This document shows positions 33,389 through 41,102 of a stretch of 64,000 bases of DNA, one piece after another. The number at the start of each line of letters is the position of its first letter. The first letter of the stretch is position 1. The translations under genes were made by a program, and so were the position numbers. The stretch is taken from the NCBI GenBank assembly GCA_044868005.1, contig JBIOVX010000215.1:1-64000 (forward strand), written 5' to 3'. The notes below the pieces were generated by a model. The model was given only the letters and a program-made list of their open reading frames with translations. It was not told the DNA's origin and searched no databases. The DNA is from DATARR01 sp044868005 (GTDB lineage: Bacteria; Acidobacteriota; Thermoanaerobaculia; Multivoradales; UBA5704).

Positions 33389-33970
33389 ATGGCTACTCAG
33401 AAAGAGAGCGTCTGGGTCATTCTTAGCGGGCTTGGAGGACTCGCGACGATCGCGTACGTTCTCCATACATGGCCGTCACACTCCCCCTCGCCTTCAGTTG
33501 GCCTCAGTGCTCAGGAGCAATCCAGGAGTCATTCGCAGGTCACCGAGATTGCAAATACCACGAAGGACGCCAACGATGGCAAGGACGTAAAGGTCGATTT
33601 TGGGGCTGAATCGCCTGGACCCGAACCCGGGCAAAAGCTAGATCGGCAGGTACCGGTCCTTCACCCGCCGCGTTCAGCCAGGACTGCCCCAGAGCTGCCG
33701 ACTGAATTCACGCTCAGCGAAGGTGAGCAGAAGGTCCTCCTTGCCGGGCAGGCTTCGGTGGGTATCCAGTTCAATCAGATCGGCGAGGAGCAGTTTCTCA
33801 CGCTCCGCATCAACTCCTCTGAGGGTTCGGAGAATCATGCAATCCTTGGCACAGGAGGACGCTTCCGTTTCCAGCACGACGGATCGGAGTACTACGTTAC
33901 CGTACTGCGTTTCGACTATACGGCGAGGACCGCCGCGTTGCGGGTGGACCGCGTTGCACAGCACGAATGA
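33389..33970 (+). CDS. hypothetical single-pass membrane protein
   Basis: A 193-aa protein of unknown function. One N-terminal membrane helix (VWVILSGLGGLATIAYVLHTW) is followed by a Ser/Pro/Lys-rich linker (about 35-105) and a C-terminal beta-rich globular part with QFLTLRINSSEG and EYYVTVLRFDY. The topology predicts an external C-terminal domain. ATG 33389 is preferred over 33383 because AGGA lies 5 bases upstream. Base composition is less GC-rich than neighbours on the left. It precedes the CsgG-like gene by 13 bases in one operon, so they probably act together at the envelope. Confidence 0.6.
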   Translation: MATQKESVWVILSGLGGLATIAYVLHTWPSHSPSPSVGLSAQEQSRSHSQVTEIANTTKDANDGKDVKVDFGAESPGPEPGQKLDRQVPVLHPPRSARTAPELPTEFTLSEGEQKVLLAGQASVGIQFNQIGEEQFLTLRINSSEGSENHAILGTGGRFRFQHDGSEYYVTVLRFDYTARTAALRVDRVAQHE

Positions 33971-33983
33971 AGGAGACACGAAC

Positions 33984-34997
33984 ATGAACCTCATCGACAA
34001 ATCGCGTACTGCGGTCGTTCTTGCCGTCGCTCTCGCGCTGTTGCCGCTGGAAGCCTGGGCACAGAAGATCCTGCCTGAAGGGATCAAAGACCTTGCGACG
34101 CAGATCGCAACTAACGTGGCGAAGGAGCAGAAACACAAAATTGCCGTTCTCCCCTTTCGGGAGCTCGATGGCCGGGCGACTGTGCTCGGAACCTACATCT
34201 CCGAAGAGCTGGTGACCGACCTCTTCACGATCGGAGGTCTCGACATTGTAGAGCGGTCTATGCTCGACAGAATCCTTGGTGAGGCCAAACTTGGCGAGAC
34301 TGGGGTCATTGACCCGGAGACAGCCACTAAGGTTGGCAAGATCGCTGGCGTGGATGCGATCGTCACGGGCACTATCACTGATCTACAGTCCTACGTAGCC
34401 CTGAATTGCCGCCTGATTGATACTCGGTCGGGGCGCATCTTCGGCGCTGCGCAGGCTAAGATTGTCAAAGATGATGACGTGAGAAAGATCATGGGTTCGC
34501 CACTACCGGCACCTGCTGGTGGCATGCAGAAGCAACCTTCGGATTTGCCTGGCTCGGAAGGAAAGAAAATCCCTGCGAAATCCAGCCAACAGCAACAGGC
34601 AAACGGCTTTCTGTTTGACCTTAAGAGTTGTACTCTAAGCGGCAGTTCCGTACAATGTGATTTCCTGATCACAAACAATAAAGAGGACCGGGACCTTAGG
34701 ATTGCCTCTCAAGGGCGTTCAGCAGTAGGAGTAGGTCCTTCACGCCTGATTGACACGAGCGGAATTGAATATATCGCCGACGAGGCCTTCCTTGGAAGTG
34801 CCGTAGGAGGTGACGCACGAAGTGAAAGGACTAGCACACGATCTGCTTTGGCGACAGGAATTCCAACACGAGCAACGGTGAATTTTGAGAGTGTCTCCCC
34901 TGATATCGAGCTGGCCCGGCTCCTGGAGATAAGCTGCTTATCGGTTCGTTCTCCCTTCACTGTTCAATTCCGCAACGTGCCTTTGGTAAGGCCGTAG
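33984..34997 (+). CDS. CsgG/FlgO-like envelope protein
   Basis: A 337-aa exported protein with a signal peptide ending AWAQ. A CsgG/FlgO-type alpha/beta domain follows (KIAVLPFRELDGRATVLGTYI, LVTDLFTIGGLDIVERSMLDRIL, KVGKIAGVDAIVTGTITDL, RLIDTRSGRIFGAAQAKI). A separate C-terminal beta domain has Cys pairs (LKSCTLSGSSVQCDFLI). There is no lipobox Cys, so a soluble periplasmic form rather than the outer-membrane pore is likely. AAGGAG precedes ATG 33984. Codon use is richer in A/T than the flanking genome, which may indicate horizontal origin. Confidence 0.8.
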   Translation: MNLIDKSRTAVVLAVALALLPLEAWAQKILPEGIKDLATQIATNVAKEQKHKIAVLPFRELDGRATVLGTYISEELVTDLFTIGGLDIVERSMLDRILGEAKLGETGVIDPETATKVGKIAGVDAIVTGTITDLQSYVALNCRLIDTRSGRIFGAAQAKIVKDDDVRKIMGSPLPAPAGGMQKQPSDLPGSEGKKIPAKSSQQQQANGFLFDLKSCTLSGSSVQCDFLITNNKEDRDLRIASQGRSAVGVGPSRLIDTSGIEYIADEAFLGSAVGGDARSERTSTRSALATGIPTRATVNFESVSPDIELARLLEISCLSVRSPFTVQFRNVPLVRP

Positions 34998-35011
34998 CCC
35001 ACGAAGCTATC

Positions 35012-35332
35012 ATGAAGAAATATTCCGTACAAGAAGCACCAGCGAAGCTCGAAGAGATCCTCCAGAAGATCCGTGCCGGTGAGAAGGTCGTCCTCACCGA
35101 GGACGGGAACGATCTGGCCGAGATCAGACCCATTCGGCGGAGGGCGAGCACGGGGGATCCGCAGGAGGATGCCTATTGGCAACTCGTAGATGAGGGGATC
35201 CTCGTCCCCGCTGAAGTAAAGCTACCTCCGACCCCGGAGGAGCGTTTGGAGGCCTTCTATGCCGTCCTCGAAGGCCGGTTTGAGCCCGGAGAAGCTGATG
35301 TGACAGCCGGTCACGACGAGCACGAGCCTTGA
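35012..35332 (+). CDS. orphan Phd/YefM-type antitoxin-like protein
   Basis: A 106-aa protein whose N-terminal half is a Phd/YefM DNA-binding fold (KKYSVQEAPAKLEEILQKIRAGEKVVLTEDGNDLAEIRP). The C-terminal half is acidic and Pro-rich and would normally wrap a toxin. No PIN, Doc or RelE-like toxin gene follows in the next 100 bases, and the next real gene is convergent. It may therefore be an orphan, a remnant of a lost pair, or act with a remote toxin. It lies 14 bases after the CsgG-like gene. Confidence 0.75.
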   Translation: MKKYSVQEAPAKLEEILQKIRAGEKVVLTEDGNDLAEIRPIRRRASTGDPQEDAYWQLVDEGILVPAEVKLPPTPEERLEAFYAVLEGRFEPGEADVTAGHDEHEP

Positions 35333-35387
35333 TGGGTGGCAGGCTGCCTACGCCCCCTCGGGCTCCGAGTGAATTCGGTATCGCGAA

Positions 35388-35407
35388 CCTGGCGCTAAAG
35401 CGCCAGG
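35388..35407. repeat. perfect 9-bp hairpin between convergent genes
   Basis: CCTGGCGCT (35388-35396) and AGCGCCAGG (35399-35407) pair perfectly around two A. There is no downstream T-run on either strand, so it is not a classical Rho-independent terminator. It may be a REP-like element or a bidirectional stop between the antitoxin and the pseudouridine synthase genes. Confidence 0.6.
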
Positions 35408-35451
35408 CTACATGCCTATGCCCCTTCAGGGCGGGACTTCTTGATCGATTT

Positions 35452-36198
35452 TCACCGCATAGGCGCGCCCGGGAACGCTGCCTGTATCTCTTCCGTGGAG
35501 AGGACCCGCCACTTCCCTACCGCCAGCTCTCCCAGCTCCAATTCCCCGAAGGAGATCCGCTTCAAGCGCGTCACTTCGTGCCCGCCGGCGGCGAACAGGC
35601 GGCGGATCTCACGGTTCTTGCCTTCGGTCAGCTCGACGATGAGGTGAGTCTCGCGGCGGGAGCGCTTGCGGACGGTGATCCGGCGCGCGGCGAGGCGCTC
35701 GCCGGCGTCCTCGATTCCTTCCTCCAGATGGCGGGCGGTTTCGTCGGTGAGCTCGCCTCGCACGGTGACCACATAGACGCGCGGTACCTCGTTGTGTGGA
35801 TCGGTCACCCAGTCGGCGAAGCGGGTGTCGTTGGTCAGCAGCAGGAGGCCCGAGGTCGCTGCATCGAGTCTGCCGACGGGAACGACATGCGCGTCCAGAC
35901 CTTCGAGGCAACTGTAGACGGTGGGACGTCCTTCCGGATCCGAACGGGTGGTGACCAGGCCTCGCGGTTTGTGGAGGAGGATCGTCAGCGGCTCCGCCCG
36001 GCGGACCGGCCCGCCGTCGATCTCGACACGGATGCGCTCAGGGACGACTTCGAGGAGCGGATCGGTTTCGGTCCGGCCGTCCACCGCGACGCGTCCGGCG
36101 CGAATCAGCTCCCGAGCCTCGCTGCGGGAGGCTATACCCAGCTTGGAAAGCGCTCGCTCGAGCGTCACGAAACCGGGCCTGCGGCTCCCCCTTGGCAT
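35452..36198 (-). CDS. RsuA/RluB-family pseudouridine synthase
   Basis: A 248-aa rRNA pseudouridine synthase. The S4 RNA-binding domain is at residues about 10-55 (LERALSKLGIASRSEARELIRAGRVAVDG). The catalytic domain holds the Asp motif GRLDAATSGLLLLTND, and later HEVTRLKRISFGELEL. It isomerises uridine in ribosomal RNA (the RluB/RluE/RsuA group cannot be separated by eye). The first 23 or so codons and the upstream region are duplicated at 37951-38064, where they form a non-functional fragment. Confidence 0.9.
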   Translation of the reverse strand: MPRGSRRPGFVTLERALSKLGIASRSEARELIRAGRVAVDGRTETDPLLEVVPERIRVEIDGGPVRRAEPLTILLHKPRGLVTTRSDPEGRPTVYSCLEGLDAHVVPVGRLDAATSGLLLLTNDTRFADWVTDPHNEVPRVYVVTVRGELTDETARHLEEGIEDAGERLAARRITVRKRSRRETHLIVELTEGKNREIRRLFAAGGHEVTRLKRISFGELELGELAVGKWRVLSTEEIQAAFPGAPMR

Positions 36199-36237
36199 TC
36201 CGCCGGTATCCTATGCCGCCATGATCCGGCTTCGACG
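36127..36237. repeat. direct repeat copy A (rsuA-like 5' end plus metallophosphatase start)
   Basis: About 110 bases nearly identical to 37951-38064, with a few substitutions and small gaps. This copy contains the functional start of the pseudouridine synthase gene on the minus strand. It ends with a dead start, ATG ATC CGG CTT CGA CGA, corresponding to the first codons of the metallophosphoesterase at 38047. Right after it, 36238-36270 matches the first unit of the minisatellite at 38992. Confidence 0.85.
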
Positions 36238-36382
36238 AGGCAACGACCAGAAACGCTCCGACCGAGACCCTGGAAAGCCTGCTGACGGCTTGGGTTGCTG
36301 TAGAATGCGATAAAGGAAGAGCAAGCCGGGTAGGTGGCACTGCCTGGGACCCTGACGGAGCCCCAGCATGAGGTGAAAGCCG

Positions 36383-37165
36383 ATGGTGCAGCGCCAGGGC
36401 AGTAAAAAGGATGGGCGCAAGACCTCTGAGGCCGGTAAGGTCCGGAGCGGTGGCACGCCGTCAAAGCCTCCTCGGACGAGGACCGGCAGCACGAGGACAG
36501 CCAAGCGCTTCCCCTGGCGGGCCCAGGTGTTCGCGAATGTGCTGGCCGTCGTTTGTCTGTACCTTCTCCTCGTCTGGCAGTTCTACAGGGCGTCGTGCGT
36601 GCCACCGTATGTAAGCGCTGCCGGCATCACCCTTCTCCTCTGGTCCTTTGCACAGCTCATCTGGCGTTTTATGGGAGAGGTCTTTGACGATACGAAAGTG
36701 ACGATTCCAGCCTCCGGCATCAGTCTTAGCCCCGCCAAGCTCCGCAAAGCCCTACATCCCTGGTGGTTGAAGAACAAGGTCCTGGTTCCCGTATGTCTCT
36801 TTCTCATTATCTCGGCTGCTTGGATTCTAGGCCCGTTCTCACCCTTTCGACGCCAAGAAATCCTGCCAATCGTTCAAGGCTTTGAGATCAAACAAGGCGG
36901 AAAACAGATCGTCCAATTCAGCCTCGGTGAACCTGCCTCCATCGGGCCGGAAGTGGCACACATAAGAGCTCTCGTGGTCCCATCGGACGCCTCTTGTAAA
37001 TGGGGCAAAAAGAAGGGCCTCGATCAAGCAGGCTGCACGGCAAGCTATTTGCCGCCTCAATCTATCAAGAGTGATGTCATTACAGTTGAAATCACAACGC
37101 CGTGCGGCACGCTGAGCCGATCCGCCAGGTTGAACCTGAATATCCAAAGGTCAACTGACCGCTAG
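36383..37165 (+). CDS. hypothetical membrane protein with external C-terminal domain
   Basis: A 260-aa protein of unknown family. A basic Lys/Arg/Ser/Thr-rich N-terminus (1-43) is cytoplasmic. Three hydrophobic helices follow at about 48-67 (FANVLAVVCLYLLLVWQF), 74-95 and 133-152. The soluble C-terminal part (160-260) has three Cys and beta-strand character (VITVEITTPCGTLSRSARLNL). It lies between the two direct repeats with the lipoprotein gene 9 bases downstream, so the pair probably moved together. Base composition is lower in G+C than the surrounding genes. Confidence 0.65.
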   Translation: MVQRQGSKKDGRKTSEAGKVRSGGTPSKPPRTRTGSTRTAKRFPWRAQVFANVLAVVCLYLLLVWQFYRASCVPPYVSAAGITLLLWSFAQLIWRFMGEVFDDTKVTIPASGISLSPAKLRKALHPWWLKNKVLVPVCLFLIISAAWILGPFSPFRRQEILPIVQGFEIKQGGKQIVQFSLGEPASIGPEVAHIRALVVPSDASCKWGKKKGLDQAGCTASYLPPQSIKSDVITVEITTPCGTLSRSARLNLNIQRSTDR

Positions 37166-37174
37166 GAGGGAATC

Positions 37175-37900
37175 ATGCGGAATTGCAGATCAATGCTCTC
37201 CCTGGCCACAATCCTATGCGTTGTTCCGATCGCGAGCTGCCGGAGGGAGGAACCACCGACGATTCAAGAGCTGCAGGTGGATCCCCAATCTGTTCCGGCG
37301 AGCGGCGAAGCCAACGTTTCCGTCAATGCCTCGGGCTCGGGGACCTTGCAATTCAAGTGGACTGCCGCCCGCGGACAGGTTGAGCCAGCCGACCAGCCCG
37401 GAGCCGTTTACAAGGCACCCGGTGAACCCGGGAAGGACACGATCACAGTCCAAGTCAGCAACAGCGGCGGCAGCGTCACCAAGGGTGTCACCATCGAGGT
37501 GGCCGCCGAAGGAGCCGGGGGTGCAGTTGCATTGGCGATTCCCCAGGATGGCGACACCGTGGAGTGTGAGGTCTTTGCAAAGGGAACTTACTCGCCCGAG
37601 GTTCAAGATGTGATTTGGCCGGTCGTGTTCGTCGGCGGCCGATATCATCCGCAGGACGAAGGCGGTCTTGCTCCATCGAAGGCAAACGGACAGTGGCTCG
37701 GAACAGTCCGCTTCGGCGATTGCACCCACCCCGATACAGACATAGGAAGGACCTTCCAGCTCGTCATCGTCACCGCTGACACACAGGCAAACGCCGCCTT
37801 CGAGGCCTATCTCCGGACGGCGGCGCCTAACTTTCGTGGTCTCCCTGGACTGCCTCCGGGTGTGACGGAACATGCGCGCATCGTTGTGACCCGGCGATAA
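37175..37900 (+). CDS. lipoprotein with Ig-like domain
   Basis: A 241-aa exported protein. The signal ends with a lipobox-like PIASC, giving a lipidated Cys at about 22. Residues about 28-110 form an Ig/PKD-like beta sandwich (IQELQVDPQSVPASGEANVSV, KWTAARGQVEP, KDTITVQVSNSGG). A second domain (115-241) contains EVFAKGTYSP, PVVFVGGRYHPQ and GRTFQLVIVTAD. No catalytic motif is visible. Its GGAGGG ribosome-binding site overlaps the end of the upstream membrane-protein gene, suggesting co-translation. Confidence 0.75.
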   Translation: MRNCRSMLSLATILCVVPIASCRREEPPTIQELQVDPQSVPASGEANVSVNASGSGTLQFKWTAARGQVEPADQPGAVYKAPGEPGKDTITVQVSNSGGSVTKGVTIEVAAEGAGGAVALAIPQDGDTVECEVFAKGTYSPEVQDVIWPVVFVGGRYHPQDEGGLAPSKANGQWLGTVRFGDCTHPDTDIGRTFQLVIVTADTQANAAFEAYLRTAAPNFRGLPGLPPGVTEHARIVVTRR

Positions 37901-37950
37901 CGTTTTCGGGTGGTTTAATCTCGCTCCATTGCATAGCGGGCCTCCACAGC

Positions 37951-38064
37951 GGAGGCTGCGATGCCAAGCTTGGAAAGCGCTCGCTCGAGCGTCACGAAAC
38001 CGGGCCTGCTGCTCCCTCTTGGCATTCCGCCGGTATCCTATGCGCCATGATCCTGCTTCGGCGA
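37951..38064. repeat. direct repeat copy B (pseudouridine-synthase 5' fragment plus functional metallophosphatase start)
   Basis: The second copy of the 36127-36237 repeat. On the minus strand it retains a decayed 5' end of the pseudouridine synthase gene (no longer connected to a gene body). On the plus strand it supplies the real start of the metallophosphoesterase at 38047. The two copies thus exchange roles. This shows that the intervening 1.7 kb was inserted into, or generated by duplication of, an ancestral divergent gene pair. Confidence 0.85.
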
Positions 38065-38892
38065 TTGCGCGCGGTCATCGTCGGGCTCCTACTCGTCGGG
38101 CTCGTCCTCGCCGTCTGGGCGTTCATCGCCGAGCCGGCATCTCTCCGTGTCCGCGAGTACCGGCTGGTGATTCCCGGATGGCCCGCCGAACGGAGCGGCA
38201 TGCGGATCGCGCTGGTTTCCGATCTTCATACCGGCTCGCCGTTCAACGGCCTTTCCAAGCTGGACGAAATCGTGACGCGCACCAATGCCTCACGGCCGGA
38301 CTTGGTACTCATCGCTGGAGATCTCGTCATTCAGGATGTACCAGGAGGACGGTTCGTGCCCCCGGAAAGGATCGCGCACAGGCTCGGCCGACTGCGCGCA
38401 CCGCTCGGCGTCCACGCGGTGTTGGGGAACCATGACCGGTGGCTCGACGGACCGCGAGTTCTCCGCGCCCTGTATCGCGCGAACATCCCGGTGCTGGAGG
38501 ATCGCGCGGTCGAGATCTCGCGCGGCGGCCCTGCCTTCTGGCTGGTGGGGATCAGCGATCTGTGGACCTCGCGGCACGATGTCCGCGGTGCTCTGGCGCA
38601 AGCCCCACCGGGCCCACCGGTCCTCGCCTTCATGCACAATCCGGACGTTTTTCCGCGGATTCCCTCGCGGGTCTCGCTGACCCTGGCGGGCCACACGCAC
38701 GGCGGCCAGGTGAATCTGCCCTTCTTCGGCCGCCTGATCGTGCCCTCCCACTACGGCGCGCGCTATGCGATCGGCCACGTCGTGGAAGGCGGACGGCACC
38801 TGTTCGTCACCCCCGGCGTCGGCACGAGCATTCTGCCGGTGCGTTTTCGCGTGCCTCCCGAAATCTCGATTCTGCGTCTGATGAACCCTTGA
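38047..38892 (+). CDS. membrane-anchored metallophosphoesterase (YkuE/LpxG-like)
   Basis: A 281-aa calcineurin-like phosphoesterase behind one N-terminal membrane helix (AVIVGLLLVGLVLAVWAFIA). The motifs are complete and in order: SDLHTG, AGDLVI, LGNHDRW, FMHNPD and GHTHGGQ, giving a two-metal active site. Relatives hydrolyse phosphodiester or pyrophosphate bonds, including UDP-diacylglucosamine, at the membrane. It starts within direct repeat copy B, at ATG 38047. Downstream is the 21-bp minisatellite. Confidence 0.88.
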   Translation: MILLRRLRAVIVGLLLVGLVLAVWAFIAEPASLRVREYRLVIPGWPAERSGMRIALVSDLHTGSPFNGLSKLDEIVTRTNASRPDLVLIAGDLVIQDVPGGRFVPPERIAHRLGRLRAPLGVHAVLGNHDRWLDGPRVLRALYRANIPVLEDRAVEISRGGPAFWLVGISDLWTSRHDVRGALAQAPPGPPVLAFMHNPDVFPRIPSRVSLTLAGHTHGGQVNLPFFGRLIVPSHYGARYAIGHVVEGGRHLFVTPGVGTSILPVRFRVPPEISILRLMNP

Positions 38893-38986
38893 ACCACGCC
38901 GTCTACCGGCGACCGTCTCCGACGCGGCTCCGCCGTTGCGCCGCCCGCGTTGCTTCGCGCAGGGCTTCCCTGGCGATCTCCGCCGG

Positions 38987-39440
38987 TGCCAAGGCAACGA
39001 CAGAAACGCTCCGGCCGAGACCCACCGGCGCCATTGAAATGCGAGGAGGAGCCAAAAGTCGTCCCGCCGGTGTCAGGGCAACGACCGAAACGCTCTGATG
39101 GACACCAACCGGGGCCATTGAAACGCGAGAAGGAGCCAAAAGTCGTCCTCCCGGCGCCAATGCAACGACAGACGGGCCCGGCGCACGTTGCGCCGGCACC
39201 GGTGCAACGACATCTGCCTCCGGCGCGTGTTTCACCGGCTCCGGCGCAACGCGCAATGAGCCCCGCGGTCGTTGCACCGGCTCCATTTCATGTTGCGCCG
39301 GCCCCAGTGCACGTTGCACCGGAGCCGGGTGTCGTTTCACCGGAGCCGGCGTGCGTTGCAATGGAGTCGGCTGGCGTTTCATTTCCAGCAAATGGGCCTC
39401 TCCGCGAGCCATCTGGCGTTTCTTATGCACGGGTGCGTCG
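38987..39440. repeat. 21-bp-period minisatellite with an 84-bp higher-order unit
   Basis: CGTTGC or CGTTTC cores recur at 39270, 39291, 39312, 39333, 39354 and 39375, exactly 21 bases apart. Reverse-complement cores (CAACGA) occur at 38995, 39079, 39163 and 39205, on the same 21-base grid. The left part repeats as 84-bp blocks (4 x 21) at 38995, 39079 and 39163. Because 21 is a multiple of 3, ORFs stay open on both strands as heptapeptide repeats such as TPAPVKR/HPAPVQR. I do not call either strand a gene. The remainder to 39628 shows nothing recognisable. Confidence 0.8.
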
Positions 39441-39628
39441 TATTGAAACGCCACCGCACGTCCGCAACGCGTGCCAGCACGTCGCAATCTCTCCGGTGGG
39501 CAGACGCCCGCGCTTGAGGGGCCTCGCAGAGATCTCCTCGGGTGTTGCGCTCCGGGCGGCGGACCTCCATCCCGTCGCGGCGGGCAAGCTCGAGGGTACG
39601 AATCCAGGCTTGCGGTGTTCTCTGGTGG

Positions 39629-40033
39629 TCAACCGCCAAGGCTTTCCGTCGCGGCTCCGCCGGCGCTGCGCTCCATCACCTTGCGGATGAGGTCCTGGAG
39701 GGCTTCGTTGCGGAAAGGCTTCTTGACATAGGCCGCCGCTCCGGCGCGCAGGCCGCGGATGGTGTCCTCCTCCTTACCCTCTGTGCTGACGATGATGACG
39801 GGGATCTGCGTCAGCGCGGCGTCCGCCTTGACCTGCGCGAGGAACTCCAGACCATTCATGGCGGGCATGTTGATGTCGAGGAAGATCAGGTCGACGTCCG
39901 GCTCGGCGGCCAGCTTTTGCAAGGCCTCGCGGCCGTCGGAGGCGCAGACGACCGTGCTGCCGGGGAGCATCAGCTTGAACATCTTGTGGATGAGCGATGA
40001 ATCATCGATCACCAGCGCTTTTTTCGGTTGCAT
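39629..40033 (-). CDS. cheY: CheY-like single-domain response regulator
   Basis: A 134-aa receiver domain. VIDDSS gives the acidic pair at 10-11, LDINMP the phospho-acceptor D53, a Ser in IVSTEGK the Thr/Ser site, and KKPF the Lys at about 105. There is no output domain. It is the last gene of the chemosensory operon, 11 bases after CheB, so it is likely phosphorylated by the CheA here and acts on a motility or other output. ATG 40033 is chosen because the longer reading overlaps CheB. Confidence 0.9.
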   Translation of the reverse strand: MQPKKALVIDDSSLIHKMFKLMLPGSTVVCASDGREALQKLAAEPDVDLIFLDINMPAMNGLEFLAQVKADAALTQIPVIIVSTEGKEEDTIRGLRAGAAAYVKKPFRNEALQDLIRKVMERSAGGAATESLGG

Positions 40034-40043
40034 GGCTCCCCCA

Positions 40044-41102
40044 TTATAAGGATTCGATCTCGACCGCAGCGGCTTGCGGTACGGTCCACAGCCGCCGCAG
40101 CCGCGCTCCGATCTGCGGCAGCGGCAGCACCTCGCGGACACCGCCGATGGCGGCGGCGGCGCGGGGCATGCCGAAGATGGTGGACGTCGCCTCGTCCTGG
40201 GCGATGGTGAGAGCTCCCTGCGCGGCGAGCCTCGCCATGCCCGCGGCGCCGTCGTGTCCCATCCCCGTCAGCAGGATGGCCACGGCCCGCACTCCCGCCT
40301 CCGCGGCCGAGGCGAAGAGCTCGTCGACGGAAGGACGGTGCGGCGTGTCTCTGGGCTCGGAGCTGACAGCGGCCACCAAGCGCTGGCGGCCGGGGGCGAT
40401 GCGCAGGTGGAAGCCGCCGCGGGCGATGTAGACCGTGGCCGGCTGCAGCGGCTCGCCGTCCACGGGCTCCCTGACCTCCAGGGGGAGCTGGATGTTCAGC
40501 CGCTCGGCGAAGGCGCGGGTGAACCCGGCCGGCATGTGCTGGACGACCAGCACCGGCACCGGCACGTCTCCTCCCAGGTCGCGCAGGATGCGCTCGATGG
40601 CCGGCGGGCCGCCCGTCGAAGCTCCGATGAGCACGACCTCGGGGACGCCGCCCTCCTCCACCGTGATGCGCTTGACCGGCGCCGTCACCGGCGAGGCGCC
40701 GCGCCGGGGCGCCGTCACCTCGCGGATCTTGCCGGCCAGCACCTGGCGCAGCGCGTCGAAATCCACCAGCGAGAACTGCTGCTTGTCGACGAAGTCCACG
40801 GCGCCGCGGTGCAGGGCCTCGATGGTCTGCGGCGCGCCTTTGCGGGAGTAGGTGGAGAGGATGATCACCGGCACCGGCCGGCGGGACATGATCTCGTCGA
40901 GTGTCGCGAGCCCGCCGATGCCCGGCATCGAAAGGTCGAGGATGATCGCGTCGGGCTGCCAGCGGTCGAGGTTGTCAAGCAGCTCCTCACCCTGCGACGC
41001 CGAGCCCACCAGCTCGATGCCGGGCTCGCTCGCCAGCATGCGCGCCACGGCCTTGCGCAGGAAGGACGAATCGTCGGCGACGGCAACCCGGATGCCGCTC
41101 AC
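40044..41102 (-). CDS. cheB: CheB protein-glutamate methylesterase
   Basis: A 352-aa response regulator with an N-terminal receiver (ADDSSFLRK, LDLSMP with D56) and a C-terminal methylesterase. The esterase has the catalytic Ser in GASTGGP, the His in VQHMPAGF and the Asp in GMGHDGAAGM. It demethylates or deamidates receptor glutamates for adaptation. It starts at GTG in a 4-base overlap with the CheR stop. Confidence 0.93.
   Translation of the reverse strand: MSGIRVAVADDSSFLRKAVARMLASEPGIELVGSASQGEELLDNLDRWQPDAIILDLSMPGIGGLATLDEIMSRRPVPVIILSTYSRKGAPQTIEALHRGAVDFVDKQQFSLVDFDALRQVLAGKIREVTAPRRGASPVTAPVKRITVEEGGVPEVVLIGASTGGPPAIERILRDLGGDVPVPVLVVQHMPAGFTRAFAERLNIQLPLEVREPVDGEPLQPATVYIARGGFHLRIAPGRQRLVAAVSSEPRDTPHRPSVDELFASAAEAGVRAVAILLTGMGHDGAAGMARLAAQGALTIAQDEATSTIFGMPRAAAAIGGVREVLPLPQIGARLRRLWTVPQAAAVEIESL

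Noticed and set aside
35329..35451. Toxin gene paired with the antitoxin
   Set aside because: The short frames here have no PIN, Doc, RelE or Fic motifs, and the longer one is a shadow of the pseudouridine synthase gene.
36238..37950. Insertion sequence or transposon between the direct repeats
   Set aside because: Neither gene inside resembles a transposase, and no terminal inverted repeats are seen. The 110-bp duplication is far longer than IS target duplications.
38903..39690. Heptapeptide-repeat proteins on either strand of the 39-kb array
   Set aside because: Both strands stay open only because the repeat period is a multiple of three. There is no convincing ribosome-binding site or start, so I list the array as DNA repeat only.
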